Positions 25,901-33,916 of a DNA stretch of 64,000 nt are shown here, in pieces. Within the stretch, counting starts at the first letter, position 1; every line of letters starts with the position of its first letter. A model generated the notes under the pieces. That model did not search any database. It was not told the origin of the DNA and saw only the letters and a program-made list of their open reading frames with translations. Both the position numbers and the translations under genes were made by a program. This stretch comes from Lagopus muta (lineage: Eukaryota; Chordata; Aves; Galliformes; Phasianidae), in contig NC_064444.1 of assembly GCF_023343835.1 (NCBI RefSeq), positions 16,095,219 to 16,159,218 on the forward strand, given 5' to 3'.

Positions 25901-28900
25901 GAGCCCATTCCACTGTTTAACAGCCCTTTCAGTAAAGAAATATTTATGTTGTGTTTGTGAAAGGTTCTATTATACATTCTGAAGACTCCTATTGCCTGTC
26001 TTCAGCCATAAAGAAGGAATGTGCAGGTGCTAATCTGATTATTTAGGCTTTTCTCCATAGTCAGTAGTGATCTGTTTCATGTTATACTTCTCCCTGAAAG
26101 ATGGGAAAACTTGCTGTATGAATGTGCTCCCTCTGTCTACACCAGCAGCCCCAGTGATTAGAGCATAGTGTACAACTCGTTTTTCTTTATGCTGCAGTGC
26201 AAGCAGCATGCTTTATTAGAAGTGCTTATAAACTCAAGTTTGCTTCTTGGCTTGGGAGCTTTCCTAACACAGCATCATTCTTCCCAATCGAGTTAACTTT
26301 AGCAGTACACTTGGCACTAGGAGGGCATTTTGTTGTACATGTTGATTTAAACTTGCCAGATTTTTCCAAATATAAAGAACTTACAGACTCTAAAATAGAG
26401 ATATATATTCCTGTAAAATATATTCCTGTATTTGCTGAAGGCATAGAAGCTCTAGCAGATAAGGTACTCATCCTTTCCCCGTTCCTATCTCCTCACCTTG
26501 GACCACTGGCTCCTATGAACGCAAAACTGAGTTCTGAAGCACAGCACAAATACAAGACAAATACAGTGTGGCAACCAATGTAACTAATGGCAGTGAAGAC
26601 TCTTTTCAACTCACCTATCTGGCATAACTGCTTCAGTGACTAGAATTAGCACACAATTAACACACAATTCATTAGAAAGCTAAAGACATAAAAGTTTGCA
26701 ATCACAGCCAAGACTTTAGTAAGCTTTCTTGGTGTTCATCTATAGGGAGATCTGCTTTACTGAGAAGCAGTCACACTGCCAGGGGTCTTTTCTAATTATT
26801 TCAGTTATAACTTCTGCTGTGTGGCTTTCAGCATCGTCAGGTTTTGTGGGTTTTTTTGTTTGTTTGTTTGTTTTCAACAAAGATTTATCAAATGTCATAA
26901 AGCTAATTATGCAGAGAAGAAGAAAAACAGGAATGTCAACGGCAGACAGAAACTACTGAGATCTGCAGTATTTCTGGCCTCTGGAGTCATGCACAGGCAT
27001 GATTAAGCATGTAGATTAAGCTGTGTTTTGTCCACACCCAGCTCATACACAACACAGCTCTGGAGAGCTACAGAAGTGCAAGATCTCTGAGTGACTCCCT
27101 TCGAAAACACTTGTGATGTTCCTTGCTAAGGCTTTGCTGAGCGGAGGAAGTGGTAGTGGTCAAGGAGGGAGCCTTGTACGTGGCCTGGGAGGTCTCCTAA
27201 CAGGAGGCAGACATGGAGGAAATCTTGGAGGACTTGTTGGAGGTCTTGTGAATTTGATAAGTGAAGCAGCAGCTCAGTATAATCCGGAGCCACCACCACC
27301 TCGCAGCCATTTTACGAACGTGGAAGCTCACGAGAGTGAGGAAATCAGACAGTTCCGTCGCCTTTTTGCCCAGCTGGCTGGAGATGATATGGAAGTGTCT
27401 GCTACAGAGCTAAGAAATATCCTGAACAAAGTGCTTTCCCGACATCAAGACTTGAAGACAGATGGCTTCAGCTTAGACACGTGCCGCAGCATGGTAGCTG
27501 TCATGGATACCGACACAAATGGCAAACTGGGCTTTGAAGAGTTTAAGTACCTGTGGAACAACATCAAGAAATGGCAGTGTGCGTACAAGCGCTGCGATAC
27601 CAATCAGTCCGGCATTCTGGAGAGAGCTCAGCTGCCAGCAGCCTTGCAGGCTGCAGGGTTCCAGCTGAACGAACAGCTCTGCCAGGTGATCGTGCGCAGG
27701 TATGCCAGCGAGGATGGCAGCATGGATTTTAACAGTTTCATCAGCTGCTTGGTGCGACTGGACAGCATGTTCCGGGCCTTCAAGGCGCTGGACCGCGATG
27801 GAAATGGGCAGATCAAAATGACCATTGAGGACTGGCTGCAGCTGACCATGTACTCGTGAAAGCAAAGCAGAAGAGAATAAGCTTCATTTGAAAGATATAG
27901 GTGGAAGACTACAATGCTGTTGTGTTATAGAACTGTAGCCGTTGCTTTATTCTAAGGCAGATATAGCTAAAGATATTTTGCTTAGCTGTGATTCCTCTTA
28001 TGTATGCATTAGCCTGCTTTTCTGAAGTTGTGTAAGTTGTCAGTTGTACAGATGGTAAGAAAATTATCTCTAGACCCTGAAGTGAGGGAATATGTTGAAG
28101 GATCAACGCTTAGTTACTTCTTCAGTAAATGTGGGCTTATAAAGGAGTTTAAGTATTATATAAAAAACTGTAAGTTTGGTAGTATTTTGTGATATTACTG
28201 TGCCAATTTGTCAGCATTCACTAAGCTGAAATAAAGCTGTGCTTGCCTGAAGGCAGTCACTAGTAACGTTCAGTAGATGGTGATGGCTTAATGGCTTAAG
28301 TGGTGTGGTTATTTCTAAGCAGGGGGATGAACATTAAAGTTGCAGTGACTATAATGACCAATTAATATTTTGCTTCCTTCCTACTACTTTTTCGTGCTGG
28401 TCTGCTGAAATAAAATCTGCGTGGTATTGTCAGTTCTACTTGCTGGCAAAGACAAAATTAAAGATAACAGGCTACCTTAACAACCTTTTTCTCCATCTGC
28501 AACTCTATTACTAGTCTTTTCTCTCTCCTTGAAGCCTTAATATAGTTATAATGAAAACAGCTTAAAATATTGCATTTATATTTAGCTTGCTGTAACAATG
28601 TAGTCACACAGCAGCCAGCCAACAAAAATCTACTTGTAGCTAGCAGAGGTGACTTTCGTCAGAGTGCAGCGTCCCACTTGAGCTAAGTGTGCAGTTTTGA
28701 GATGTCAATTTTTGAGTAATAGAACGAGAAATAACACGAACTGTCAAAGGCACACTATTTCTGAAATAAGGATTATGTGGATGATGACAAGCAGCTTTTT
28801 CACTGTGGAGTGGCAAGGAAGGTTTCTCTGCAGGGCTCTGCTGCTTTAAAAGAAAATTGTCTAGGGCGTGTGCTGGCTGATTGGAATGTGAAATGAGGAG

Positions 28901-31900
28901 TGGAGCAGCACAGCCTGCGCAGAGAGTCCAGATGTAAGAGCCCATGTGCCTCCTGCCCTCCTCACAGAGGTATCAGTGATTAATAGAGAAATACCACACA
29001 GTATCTGCAGGGCAACTGAATACTAAAATGGGGTTCTGTGGTTTGATTTTGTTTCTAAATTTCCATAGCTTTGATTTCTAAATCTTACAGTCAGCAATTA
29101 ATATTTCCCAAGCTGATGAAACCTCGTTGCTGCTATGTTTGCAAAAGCCTTTTACTTTTAATTTTGGAAAAAATAACTTACAACTTTTGCTTGGATTTTT
29201 TGGTTCAAAAAAAACACAACCTACGAGGTTTGCATCAGAATTTCCCTTTTGTTACTGGTTACAACTTGCATGTAGCAACAAGCAGCTGAAATTTTGGAGT
29301 TACAGCAATGGCTTCTTACATAATGAGCCTGGATAGGAACATGAGATGTGCAACTGCAGTTCCTCTCCAGGTGTTCCAGTTGCAGCTTCTCTGTAAGCAA
29401 CTCAGGGTGACTTGGCTGATCAGAACAGGAACAAGTCGCAAACACATGAGAACAGGAAGAGGAAACTAGTTTCCTTTAAGACAACAAGGTCTGTTGAGAA
29501 TACACTATGCTTTGGATGTTTTAATGACATAAATACGAATTCATGAATGTTAATGTTAACTTCCGATATTTAGAGAATTAGAACTTAGCTGATGTTGTGT
29601 TTCCTCAACATATACTTGGGTGCATAGGGTGCAAGCAGAGCGAGGTATGTGTAGAACAACTATGGCAAGTCTTCTTTGCATTGATGCTACAGAAACATGG
29701 AGGATTTTCTAGCGTTTCTAGCGTTCAAATGGCTGGAGTTCTCTGTGTCAGACTGCACACAGTTTTGGTTATTGGATTTTAATGCTTCAGCAAAAGTAAC
29801 ATGAGCCTTATTAGCTCTTGTCATCTTTCTCTGGGTAGCCAAAGCTGTGTTTACTGACTTCAGGAGTAGTTTCTGAATGAAAACAGCACTTATGAGAGAA
29901 TGTTGCCCTTCTCTAGCGATGAAAAGCTGACAAAATTTATATATCCTTTGACATGCAACTATACCTTTGACATGCTACCTTCAAGGTAACTTAGATCTAT
30001 TCCTATTTTTGCTAAAACATTTCATTAAAATTGTAGGTCTTCAAAATATAGGATGTTCAAATGGTAGATGCCTTGAAAAAGATTGATTGGACCATCAGTG
30101 TAATGAAAAAACAGTTATCTGTACAAACCAGTTCTGAATTTTTTTGAATGGTAACTAAAATCGAATCTTAGCAGTTTAAAATCCTGCCAAATGTGAAGCT
30201 TCCTGAAGTACTGAACGCACTGTGATGCTGATCAAGGACTATCCTAAGATCTAAGCTCAATATCAGAAATCCGTGTTTCACAGAACGCAAGACTTCCAAA
30301 GCACTTTACAGAACAGCCTCAGCATTTGTCCACTGGGGAGCTCCATATTCCACTGTTCAGTAGGAGGAAACTATGAACAGAAAAGTTAAGACTGATATGC
30401 TAGAGTGGGCATCGGAAGCTGGTGGGAGAGCCAGGAATAGGATCAAGATCTGGCTGTATGAGACAGATTTACCCAGGAGACAGCCCGTCTGTTAATTGCG
30501 TTGTCTGTGCTGTTCTCAGACTTAGGGAGCCCACTCTTTTGATAAAAAAGAAATTCTTCTTGAAATGTACAGTGCATTATCCTCAGAAGGAAATCTGCTT
30601 TATGTTTTTGTTTCATTTTAGAACGTTTTTGACGAGTGTCCTTTTGGTGAATATTCCAAACTATGGGCTACCAGTCAGGACAGCTGTGCTTTCATTAACT
30701 GTGTCCCATTGCAACGCTTATGGAGGCTTCTTGCCTACACTGGATGTTTCCTAAAACCCTCAAGAAACTTTCAGGGTGGTCACAGGAACATTACTGATTT
30801 AAACATGTATTTCAGTGGATTTCCTGTCTGGAAATATGATGCAGTTTACATAGAATTGATCACAAATCCCATCAAAGTAAAATTCAAGTGTTTTGTTGGA
30901 ATGGCTTTGTAGTGAGCACATTCAAATGTACTTTCAGATCAAAACTGCAATTATCAAACAGGCTGCTACAATTAATTAATTGCATTTCTGGCTTACAAAG
31001 TAGGACAATGTATTTGCCTCAAAATAGCATGTAGGGCAATGCATTTGCTTCAAAGAAAAGCTTAAGAGAGACCACGTGCATCATCAGGCTGTACTTCTGC
31101 TGGCATATGTTTTACTGCTTCAGGTTCTTAGGAAGAATTAACTCCAGACAGACAGCAGTCTCAGTGTTGGCCTCTCTGTTCTGGGATGTTGCAGTGTCTC
31201 TTGAGTTTCACTAAGTGCCAGCGCTCCACAAACTGTTACCTTTACCTTTAGCTGGTGTATTCCAGTTCTTGTTCAGAAGCTTCTTGGAGGCCATATGCTA
31301 ACAAAAGTCTCCTAAGTTATTTCCAATCTTTTTTTGTTTGGGTGCTTATAAGATATTGGAAACATGTATATCCTACTTCATCCCCAGTAATACACAAATT
31401 TAGAAAGCTGTATTTTCTGCAGGAAGAAATAATGATTTAATGTTGCATGTTCCCTTAGTGCATGCTGTATATTTGATTTGTACAACCGCTTCTGAGGTGA
31501 TATGCACTGTTAACTGTGACTCCTGCCATACATTTTTTGGTTACAGAATGGAGATGGCACCATTGACTTCAGAGAATATGTCATCGGTTTATCTATCCTC
31601 TGTAATCCAGCCAACACAGAAGAGACCATTCACATGGCATTTAAGGTAAATTCAAATTAGTGTAAATCTACAAGTCTGACAAATGAAGACTGACTGTAAA
31701 TCTGTTAGTTTTCAAATCATAAGTTTATAGCTTCAATCTGATATGCAAATGTGAGTAATTCTCTTAAACCAATTGACATTTAGACTGTGAAGGGGAGGCG
31801 GAGAATTGCAGTCATCAGCTTCATAGAAAAGGGTTTGAAAAGCCATGTGAAGGCACTAATGAATATGTAACTTGGCAGGCCAACTCCAAAATGATTCAGC

Positions 31901-33916
31901 AGCACTTGTGGGTTTTTGCCTGAGGTTTTTTTCTGCTGGGATTTTCAATGCCACATGCAGACAATAGATGGAGCAATATCCTCTGTAAGTCAAACACTCA
32001 ATAGAGTCACTTTCTACAAAAATGAAGAGAAGGGAGGGAAATCAAAAAGGGGTATTTGGGACAGGCACATTCGAATTTCGGCTGCATCCAAGATCATCCA
32101 TTTGCTTGTTCCATGGTTTTCTGATAGTTTGAGCTGTCAAGGAGCTGTCAAGCACGCAATACACAGTCGGGGATGCCCACATTTTGAATCTCTGAACACT
32201 CAAATGCCCAGGTAATTTTTTCAGAGGATATTTGACACAGATTCAGATATTTTACCCACTATGTATTAAGATAAAACCACGTTCATCTTACACTGAATAT
32301 GTTTTAGAATTCATTTTTATGGCAGCCCAGCATAGTCATTGGCTGCTTTACAGCTAAGTGTCACAGCTGCTCAAAGTAGTTTGTATTTCTGGTTTTTTTT
32401 TAATTATCTTAGATTCCTCAGAAGCAAGTCTAGCAGGTATCTTTGATGTTTTGCATTGATTATAAAATGTGTAATCTGCTACAGTTCCTGACTTGAGCAG
32501 GAAATGCCTAGTTCAACTGGTAAAAATTCCATTTTGGTGAACTGTGGGCTTTCTTTTGCTACTTGTTTTCTTTGGTACTAAATGCACTCTCCATCACAAT
32601 GGGACTTTTCGCCCATAGCAATTACTTAAGAATTACAGTCATCCATTTCTTGTATTTCTCAAGGGGGCGATTCATAGCAGCTGCTAACTGTCACTGTGCT
32701 GGGAAGGATGGTACGATCAGTGTACATCTACTGCCTGCATTCCAGTCACCAAAATTCCTTTTCTAATTACAGTAATTCCTTAGTGGGTGGCAGGTCACAT
32801 ATACTAAAAGCTAGGTATTTTATGTCAGAAGATAAGCTATGGCAAATTTACCAGCTGCCAGGTATGCTGCAACTTAATGAAAAGGAAGACGACCTAAGGT
32901 ATGCTTGCATAGAGTGGTGCAGCTCATGGTGACAAATAACATTAACCTTTGTTTATAAGCATTGGATAGGTTTTATTAGCTAGTGTTACAAGATTTGTTT
33001 GCTGTTGCAGGTTTTCTGCATACTTTTCCTAGTACAAAATATTCTGATCCTGACTACAGCATGTACTTCACTGCTAAACTTCTGTCTAGTCTTATGCAGA
33101 AAAAGTGCATAAAAGCTCTTGTAAGAAAAAGTAGCTGAGATGGAGCCCTACTGTTCAAATACCAGTTGTTTGCAATTCACCTTTTGAATACTAGAAACCT
33201 AATATGGTGGCTGTTTTGCACACGGAAGGTTCACAGGCGAAGTAATGTTTCTGTGCATATGTCTTTTCCAGCTCTTTGACCAGGATGATGATGGCACTAT
33301 AACAGAGAAAGAGTTTGCTTGTATCATTCAGTCAGCTCTGGGGCTGCCTGACCTTGATGTTTCTAACCTCTTTAAAGAAATAGATGCAGATGAAACTGGA
33401 AAGCTGTCCTATGGTAAGTTACGTCCTTTTATAACAGTACTCTTGATAGTCATACTGACAACTGGGAGTTCCCAGTGTCTTTTCTCCTCGGAAACATCTG
33501 ATGGCTCTCATACACTGTTTCTGAAAGCTGTTGTAACACAGACGTAGGTACTTTGCATGCAGTGCTTGAGATGCTTTTGAAAAGCATAACTGGAGATCAT
33601 CTTCATTTCCTTGGATTCTGTTGCTGCACTGTACTATCTGCGGGTTGGTTTTTTTTGTTTTTCAGATGAGTTCAAGAACTTTGCACTTGAACATCCAGAA
33701 TACGCCAAGTTGTTTACTACCTACTTAGAGTTACAGAGAAATCAGGTAGGTATGGCAGAGGAAGATGACAGCATTCAGTCATCTGAAGCCAAACACACTC
33801 CAATTAGAAAGAGTGCAGTCCTAGGCTCAGAAACAAGACCAACTGCAAGAAATAAAGTCTGTCCTGCAGACTGTGAAGAAGATAACTCTAGTACCTCAGA
33901 CAAAAAGGATGACTAA
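7434..33916 (+). CDS. LPCAT2: Lysophosphatidylcholine acyltransferase 2, complete spliced CDS
   Basis: Enzyme of the endoplasmic reticulum and lipid droplets that acylates lysophosphatidylcholine (Lands cycle) and acetylates lyso-PAF to make platelet-activating factor. The 14 coding exons are 7434-7541, 11755-11894, 12895-13112, 14383-14495, 16768-16828, 17553-17611, 18856-18890, 20958-21012, 24197-24279, 24838-24963, 25190-25343, 31547-31645, 33272-33413 and 33666-33916. All introns are GT-AG, and the exons sum to 1644 bases (547 residues). Visible features: hydrophobic hairpin at residues 37-70; acyltransferase motif HSSFFD at 125-130; a [11 protein letters not shown] block at 166-176; EGTC at 199-202; GVP at 219-221; EF-hand loops at 383-394, 420-431 and 455-466; C-terminal KKDD. 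The start at 7434 has a strong context (G at -3 and +4). An in-frame ATG at 7389 would add 15 Arg-rich residues. Intron 11 hosts CAPNS2. Identity is very secure; the start is less so. Confidence 0.93.
7542..11754 (+). other. LPCAT2: LPCAT2 intron 1
   Basis: A 4.2 kb intron from GTAAGG to a pyrimidine-rich TTTTTCCAG acceptor. The first 400 bases belong to the CpG island; the rest is AT-rich with short poly-T and poly-A runs. No nested gene or recognisable mobile element was seen. Confidence 0.75.
11755..11894 (+). CDS. LPCAT2: LPCAT2 coding exon 2 (membrane hairpin)
   Basis: Encodes residues 37-83 (last codon split). It opens with [20 protein letters not shown], the hydrophobic segment that anchors the enzyme in the ER or lipid-droplet membrane. 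It ends with LKGWRR, as in the human protein. The donor is AG|GTAACA. Confidence 0.93.
11895..12894 (+). other. LPCAT2: LPCAT2 intron 2
   Basis: 1.0 kb intron containing an uninterrupted run of 22 A at 12746-12767. A 62-residue frame at 12278-12466 has no recognisable domain. Nothing else is supported. Confidence 0.75.
12746..12767 (+). repeat. Poly-A tract (22 A)
   Basis: Uninterrupted homopolymer of 22 A within LPCAT2 intron 2. No AATAAA lies in the 30 bases before it, and no parent gene is recognised for the preceding sequence, so it is scored as a simple repeat and not as a retrocopy tail. Confidence 0.9.
12895..13112 (+). CDS. LPCAT2: LPCAT2 coding exon 3 (acyltransferase motif I)
   Basis: Encodes residues 83-156 and includes [17 protein letters not shown]. 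The HSSFFD at 125-130 is the HxxxxD catalytic motif of the PlsC/LPLAT superfamily, with His125 and Asp130 as the catalytic pair. The frame stays open for 14 bases past the donor GTAAGT, so an unspliced read would stop at once. Confidence 0.95.
13113..14382 (+). other. LPCAT2: LPCAT2 intron 3
   Basis: 1.27 kb AT-rich intron from GTAAGT to TTTCACAG. It holds a 109-residue frame (13401-13730) with no recognisable domain and nothing else of note. Confidence 0.75.
14383..14495 (+). CDS. LPCAT2: LPCAT2 coding exon 4
   Basis: Encodes residues 156-193, including [18 protein letters not shown], the second acyltransferase motif block (human VSRVDPDSRKN). It ends on a codon boundary at WPQ|GTAAGA. Confidence 0.94.
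14496..16767 (+). other. LPCAT2: LPCAT2 intron 4
   Basis: 2.27 kb intron with a 20-base poly-T run at 15393-15412. No nested gene was recognised; the 125-residue minus-strand frame ending at 16827 runs across exon 5 antisense and is a shadow. Confidence 0.75.
16768..16828 (+). CDS. LPCAT2: LPCAT2 coding exon 5 (EGTC motif)
   Basis: Short 61-base exon encoding residues 194-214, [30 protein letters not shown] is acyltransferase motif III, which contacts the acyl acceptor, and EGTC falls at residues 199-202. The acceptor is AAATCCAAG and the donor CAAG|GTGAGA. Too short to stand out as an ORF; found by motif and phase. Confidence 0.95.
16829..17552 (+). other. LPCAT2: LPCAT2 intron 5
   Basis: 724-base AT-rich intron. 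No additional feature was seen. The 147-residue minus-strand frame at 17309-17752 overlaps exon 6 antisense and has no recognisable domain. Confidence 0.75.
17553..17611 (+). CDS. LPCAT2: LPCAT2 coding exon 6 (GVP motif)
   Basis: A 59-base exon encoding residues 214-233, [19 protein letters not shown] after the split Gly. The PGVPVQP stretch is acyltransferase motif IV. The acceptor is GTGGTTGCAG and the donor CTG|GTATGC. Confidence 0.95.
17612..18855 (+). other. LPCAT2: LPCAT2 intron 6
   Basis: 1.24 kb intron. Overlapping frames on both strands between 17713 and 18356 (113 to 149 residues) show no recognisable domain and are scored as non-genic. Confidence 0.72.
18856..18890 (+). CDS. LPCAT2: LPCAT2 coding exon 7 (35-base micro-exon)
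   Basis: Encodes [11 protein letters not shown] plus two bases of the next codon (residues 234-245), matching human [11 protein letters not shown]. It is bounded by TTTCCTTAG and CACT|GTAAGT. It is recognisable only from the reading phase and the conserved tryptophans. Confidence 0.93.
18891..20957 (+). other. LPCAT2: LPCAT2 intron 7
   Basis: 2.07 kb AT-rich intron with a short TGCTTC-type repeat near 20550-20570. No gene or mobile element was recognised; the 94-residue frame at 19311-19595 has no known domain. Confidence 0.72.
20958..21012 (+). CDS. LPCAT2: LPCAT2 coding exon 8
   Basis: Encodes residues 245-263, [18 protein letters not shown] after the split Leu; human reads LCMLTFCQLFTKVEVE. 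The acceptor is TCTCCTGCAG and the donor GAG|GTAAGA, in phase 0. Confidence 0.93.
21013..24196 (+). other. LPCAT2: LPCAT2 intron 8
   Basis: 3.18 kb AT-rich intron ending in CATCTCTTTCAG. No nested gene, RNA gene or clear mobile element was recognised in it. Confidence 0.72.
24197..24279 (+). CDS. LPCAT2: LPCAT2 coding exon 9
   Basis: Encodes residues 264-291, [20 protein letters not shown] and following. Human has FMPVQVPNDEEKNDPVLFAN. The donor is AAC|GTATGT, leaving phase 2. Confidence 0.94.
24280..24837 (+). other. LPCAT2: LPCAT2 intron 9
   Basis: 558-base intron from GTATGT to TTTTGTTTCAG with nothing else recognised. Confidence 0.75.
24838..24963 (+). CDS. LPCAT2: LPCAT2 coding exon 10
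   Basis: Encodes residues 291-333 including [20 protein letters not shown] and [16 protein letters not shown], nearly identical to mammalian LPCAT2. It closes the acyltransferase region before the EF-hand module. The donor is CAA|GTAAGG. Confidence 0.95.
25190..25343 (+). CDS. LPCAT2: LPCAT2 coding exon 11
   Basis: Encodes residues 333-384 including [20 protein letters not shown] and ending LFLLFDR. It supplies the first two residues of EF-hand loop 1 (Asp383, Arg384), so the intron splits the calcium-binding loop. It ends on a codon boundary. Confidence 0.94.
25731..26010 (-). mobile_element. CR1 LINE fragment (3' end)
   Basis: The plus strand reads AATCATAGAATTGCTCAGG followed by TTGGAAAAGACCTTAAAGAT, the reverse complement of the CR1 3' end, then GGGATGGTGACTCAGCCACC and CCCATTCCACTGTTTAACAG. 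This order is diagnostic for 5'-truncated avian CR1 elements. The copy lies antisense to LPCAT2. The far boundary is approximate because identity fades near 26.0 kb. Confidence 0.88.
26851..26873 (+). repeat. (TTTG)n simple repeat
   Basis: Short tetranucleotide run TTTTTTTGTTTGTTTGTTTG in LPCAT2 intron 11, upstream of CAPNS2. Confidence 0.8.
27116..27859 (+). CDS. CAPNS2: Calpain small subunit 2, intronless nested gene
   Basis: Regulatory, calcium-binding subunit that pairs with a calpain protease heavy chain. It has 247 residues with no introns; human CAPNS2 has 248. Domain order: glycine-rich hydrophobic N-terminus (1-50) starting MFLAKALL as in human CAPNS2; proline-rich EPPPPR at 58-63; then a penta-EF-hand domain with EF1 around 89-99, EF2 loop [12 protein letters not shown] at 131-142, EF3 loop [12 protein letters not shown] at 161-172, EF4 around 196-207 and EF5 from 226, the dimerisation hand, ending WLQLTMYS. 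The ATG at 27116 has G at -3. It sits in the sense orientation within LPCAT2 intron 11; the mammalian gene is also intronless and nested in LPCAT2, so the retrogene predates the bird-mammal split. CAPNS1 is unlikely given the host gene, the start peptide and the Gln ending EF3. Confidence 0.93.
   Translation: MFLAKALLSGGSGSGQGGSLVRGLGGLLTGGRHGGNLGGLVGGLVNLISEAAAQYNPEPPPPRSHFTNVEAHESEEIRQFRRLFAQLAGDDMEVSATELRNILNKVLSRHQDLKTDGFSLDTCRSMVAVMDTDTNGKLGFEEFKYLWNNIKKWQCAYKRCDTNQSGILERAQLPAALQAAGFQLNEQLCQVIVRRYASEDGSMDFNSFISCLVRLDSMFRAFKALDRDGNGQIKMTIEDWLQLTMYS
27860..28260 (+). other. CAPNS2: CAPNS2 3' UTR region
   Basis: AT-rich sequence after the CAPNS2 stop codon. It runs to a canonical AATAAA at 28230-28235, followed by AGCTGTGCTTGCCTG, a plausible downstream GU-rich element. 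A second AATAAA at 28409-28414 could serve as an alternative site. The exact cleavage site is inferred. Confidence 0.6.
28230..28235 (+). terminator. CAPNS2: Polyadenylation signal of CAPNS2
   Basis: Canonical AATAAA 371 bases after the CAPNS2 stop. Because CAPNS2 lies in sense within LPCAT2, this signal must be ignored by most LPCAT2 transcripts or it would truncate them. Confidence 0.6.
30285..30480 (+). mobile_element. Ancient L2/MIR-like element
   Basis: The sequence contains CCAAAGCACTTTACA, later GGAGGAAACTATGAACAGAA and AAGTTAAG, in the order seen in the 3' ends of L2/MIR-type elements (CAAAGCrCTTTACA, then GATGAGGAAACTGAGGCACAGAGAGGTTAAG). It is highly diverged, as expected for pre-avian repeats. 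Boundaries and family are tentative. Confidence 0.48.
31547..31645 (+). CDS. LPCAT2: LPCAT2 coding exon 12 (EF-hand 1)
   Basis: Encodes residues 385-417, [20 protein letters not shown] onward. Joined to exon 11 it completes the canonical loop [12 protein letters not shown], with acidic residues at positions 1, 5, 9 and 12 and Gly at 6. The acceptor is TTGGTTACAG and the donor AAG|GTAAAT. Confidence 0.95.
31646..33271 (+). other. LPCAT2: LPCAT2 intron 12
   Basis: 1.63 kb intron. The frames at 31916-32215 and 32563-32932 carry no recognised domain. Nothing else was identified. Confidence 0.72.
33272..33413 (+). CDS. LPCAT2: LPCAT2 coding exon 13 (EF-hands 2 and 3)
   Basis: Encodes residues 418-465. 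EF-hand 2 loop is [12 protein letters not shown] (420-431), fully canonical. The third loop begins [10 protein letters not shown] (455-464) and is completed by DE from exon 14. The donor is TATG|GTAAGT. Confidence 0.95.
33666..33916 (+). CDS. LPCAT2: LPCAT2 coding exon 14 (terminal)
   Basis: Encodes residues 465-547, from [20 protein letters not shown] to SSTSDKKDD and TAA. The end matches human TSDKKDD, but the linker between LELQ and NKV is about 20 residues longer than human. An internal CAG|GTAGGT at 33747 resembles a donor site. KKDD fits the KKxx ER-retrieval pattern. Confidence 0.92.

Larger units (their letters stand above)
25344..31546 (+). other. LPCAT2: LPCAT2 intron 11, host of CAPNS2
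   Basis: The longest LPCAT2 intron (6.2 kb). It holds a CR1 fragment (25731-26010), the complete intronless CAPNS2 gene (27116-27859) with its polyadenylation signal, and an ancient L2/MIR-like element (about 30285-30480). The remaining sequence is AT-rich with no recognised gene. Confidence 0.85.

Noticed and set aside
27113-27115. GTG codon directly before the CAPNS2 ATG as start
   Set aside because: Vertebrate initiation at GTG is exceptional and the ATG at 27116 gives the exact conserved MFLAKALL start.
27473-27865. 130-residue minus-strand frame
   Set aside because: Antisense shadow of CAPNS2.
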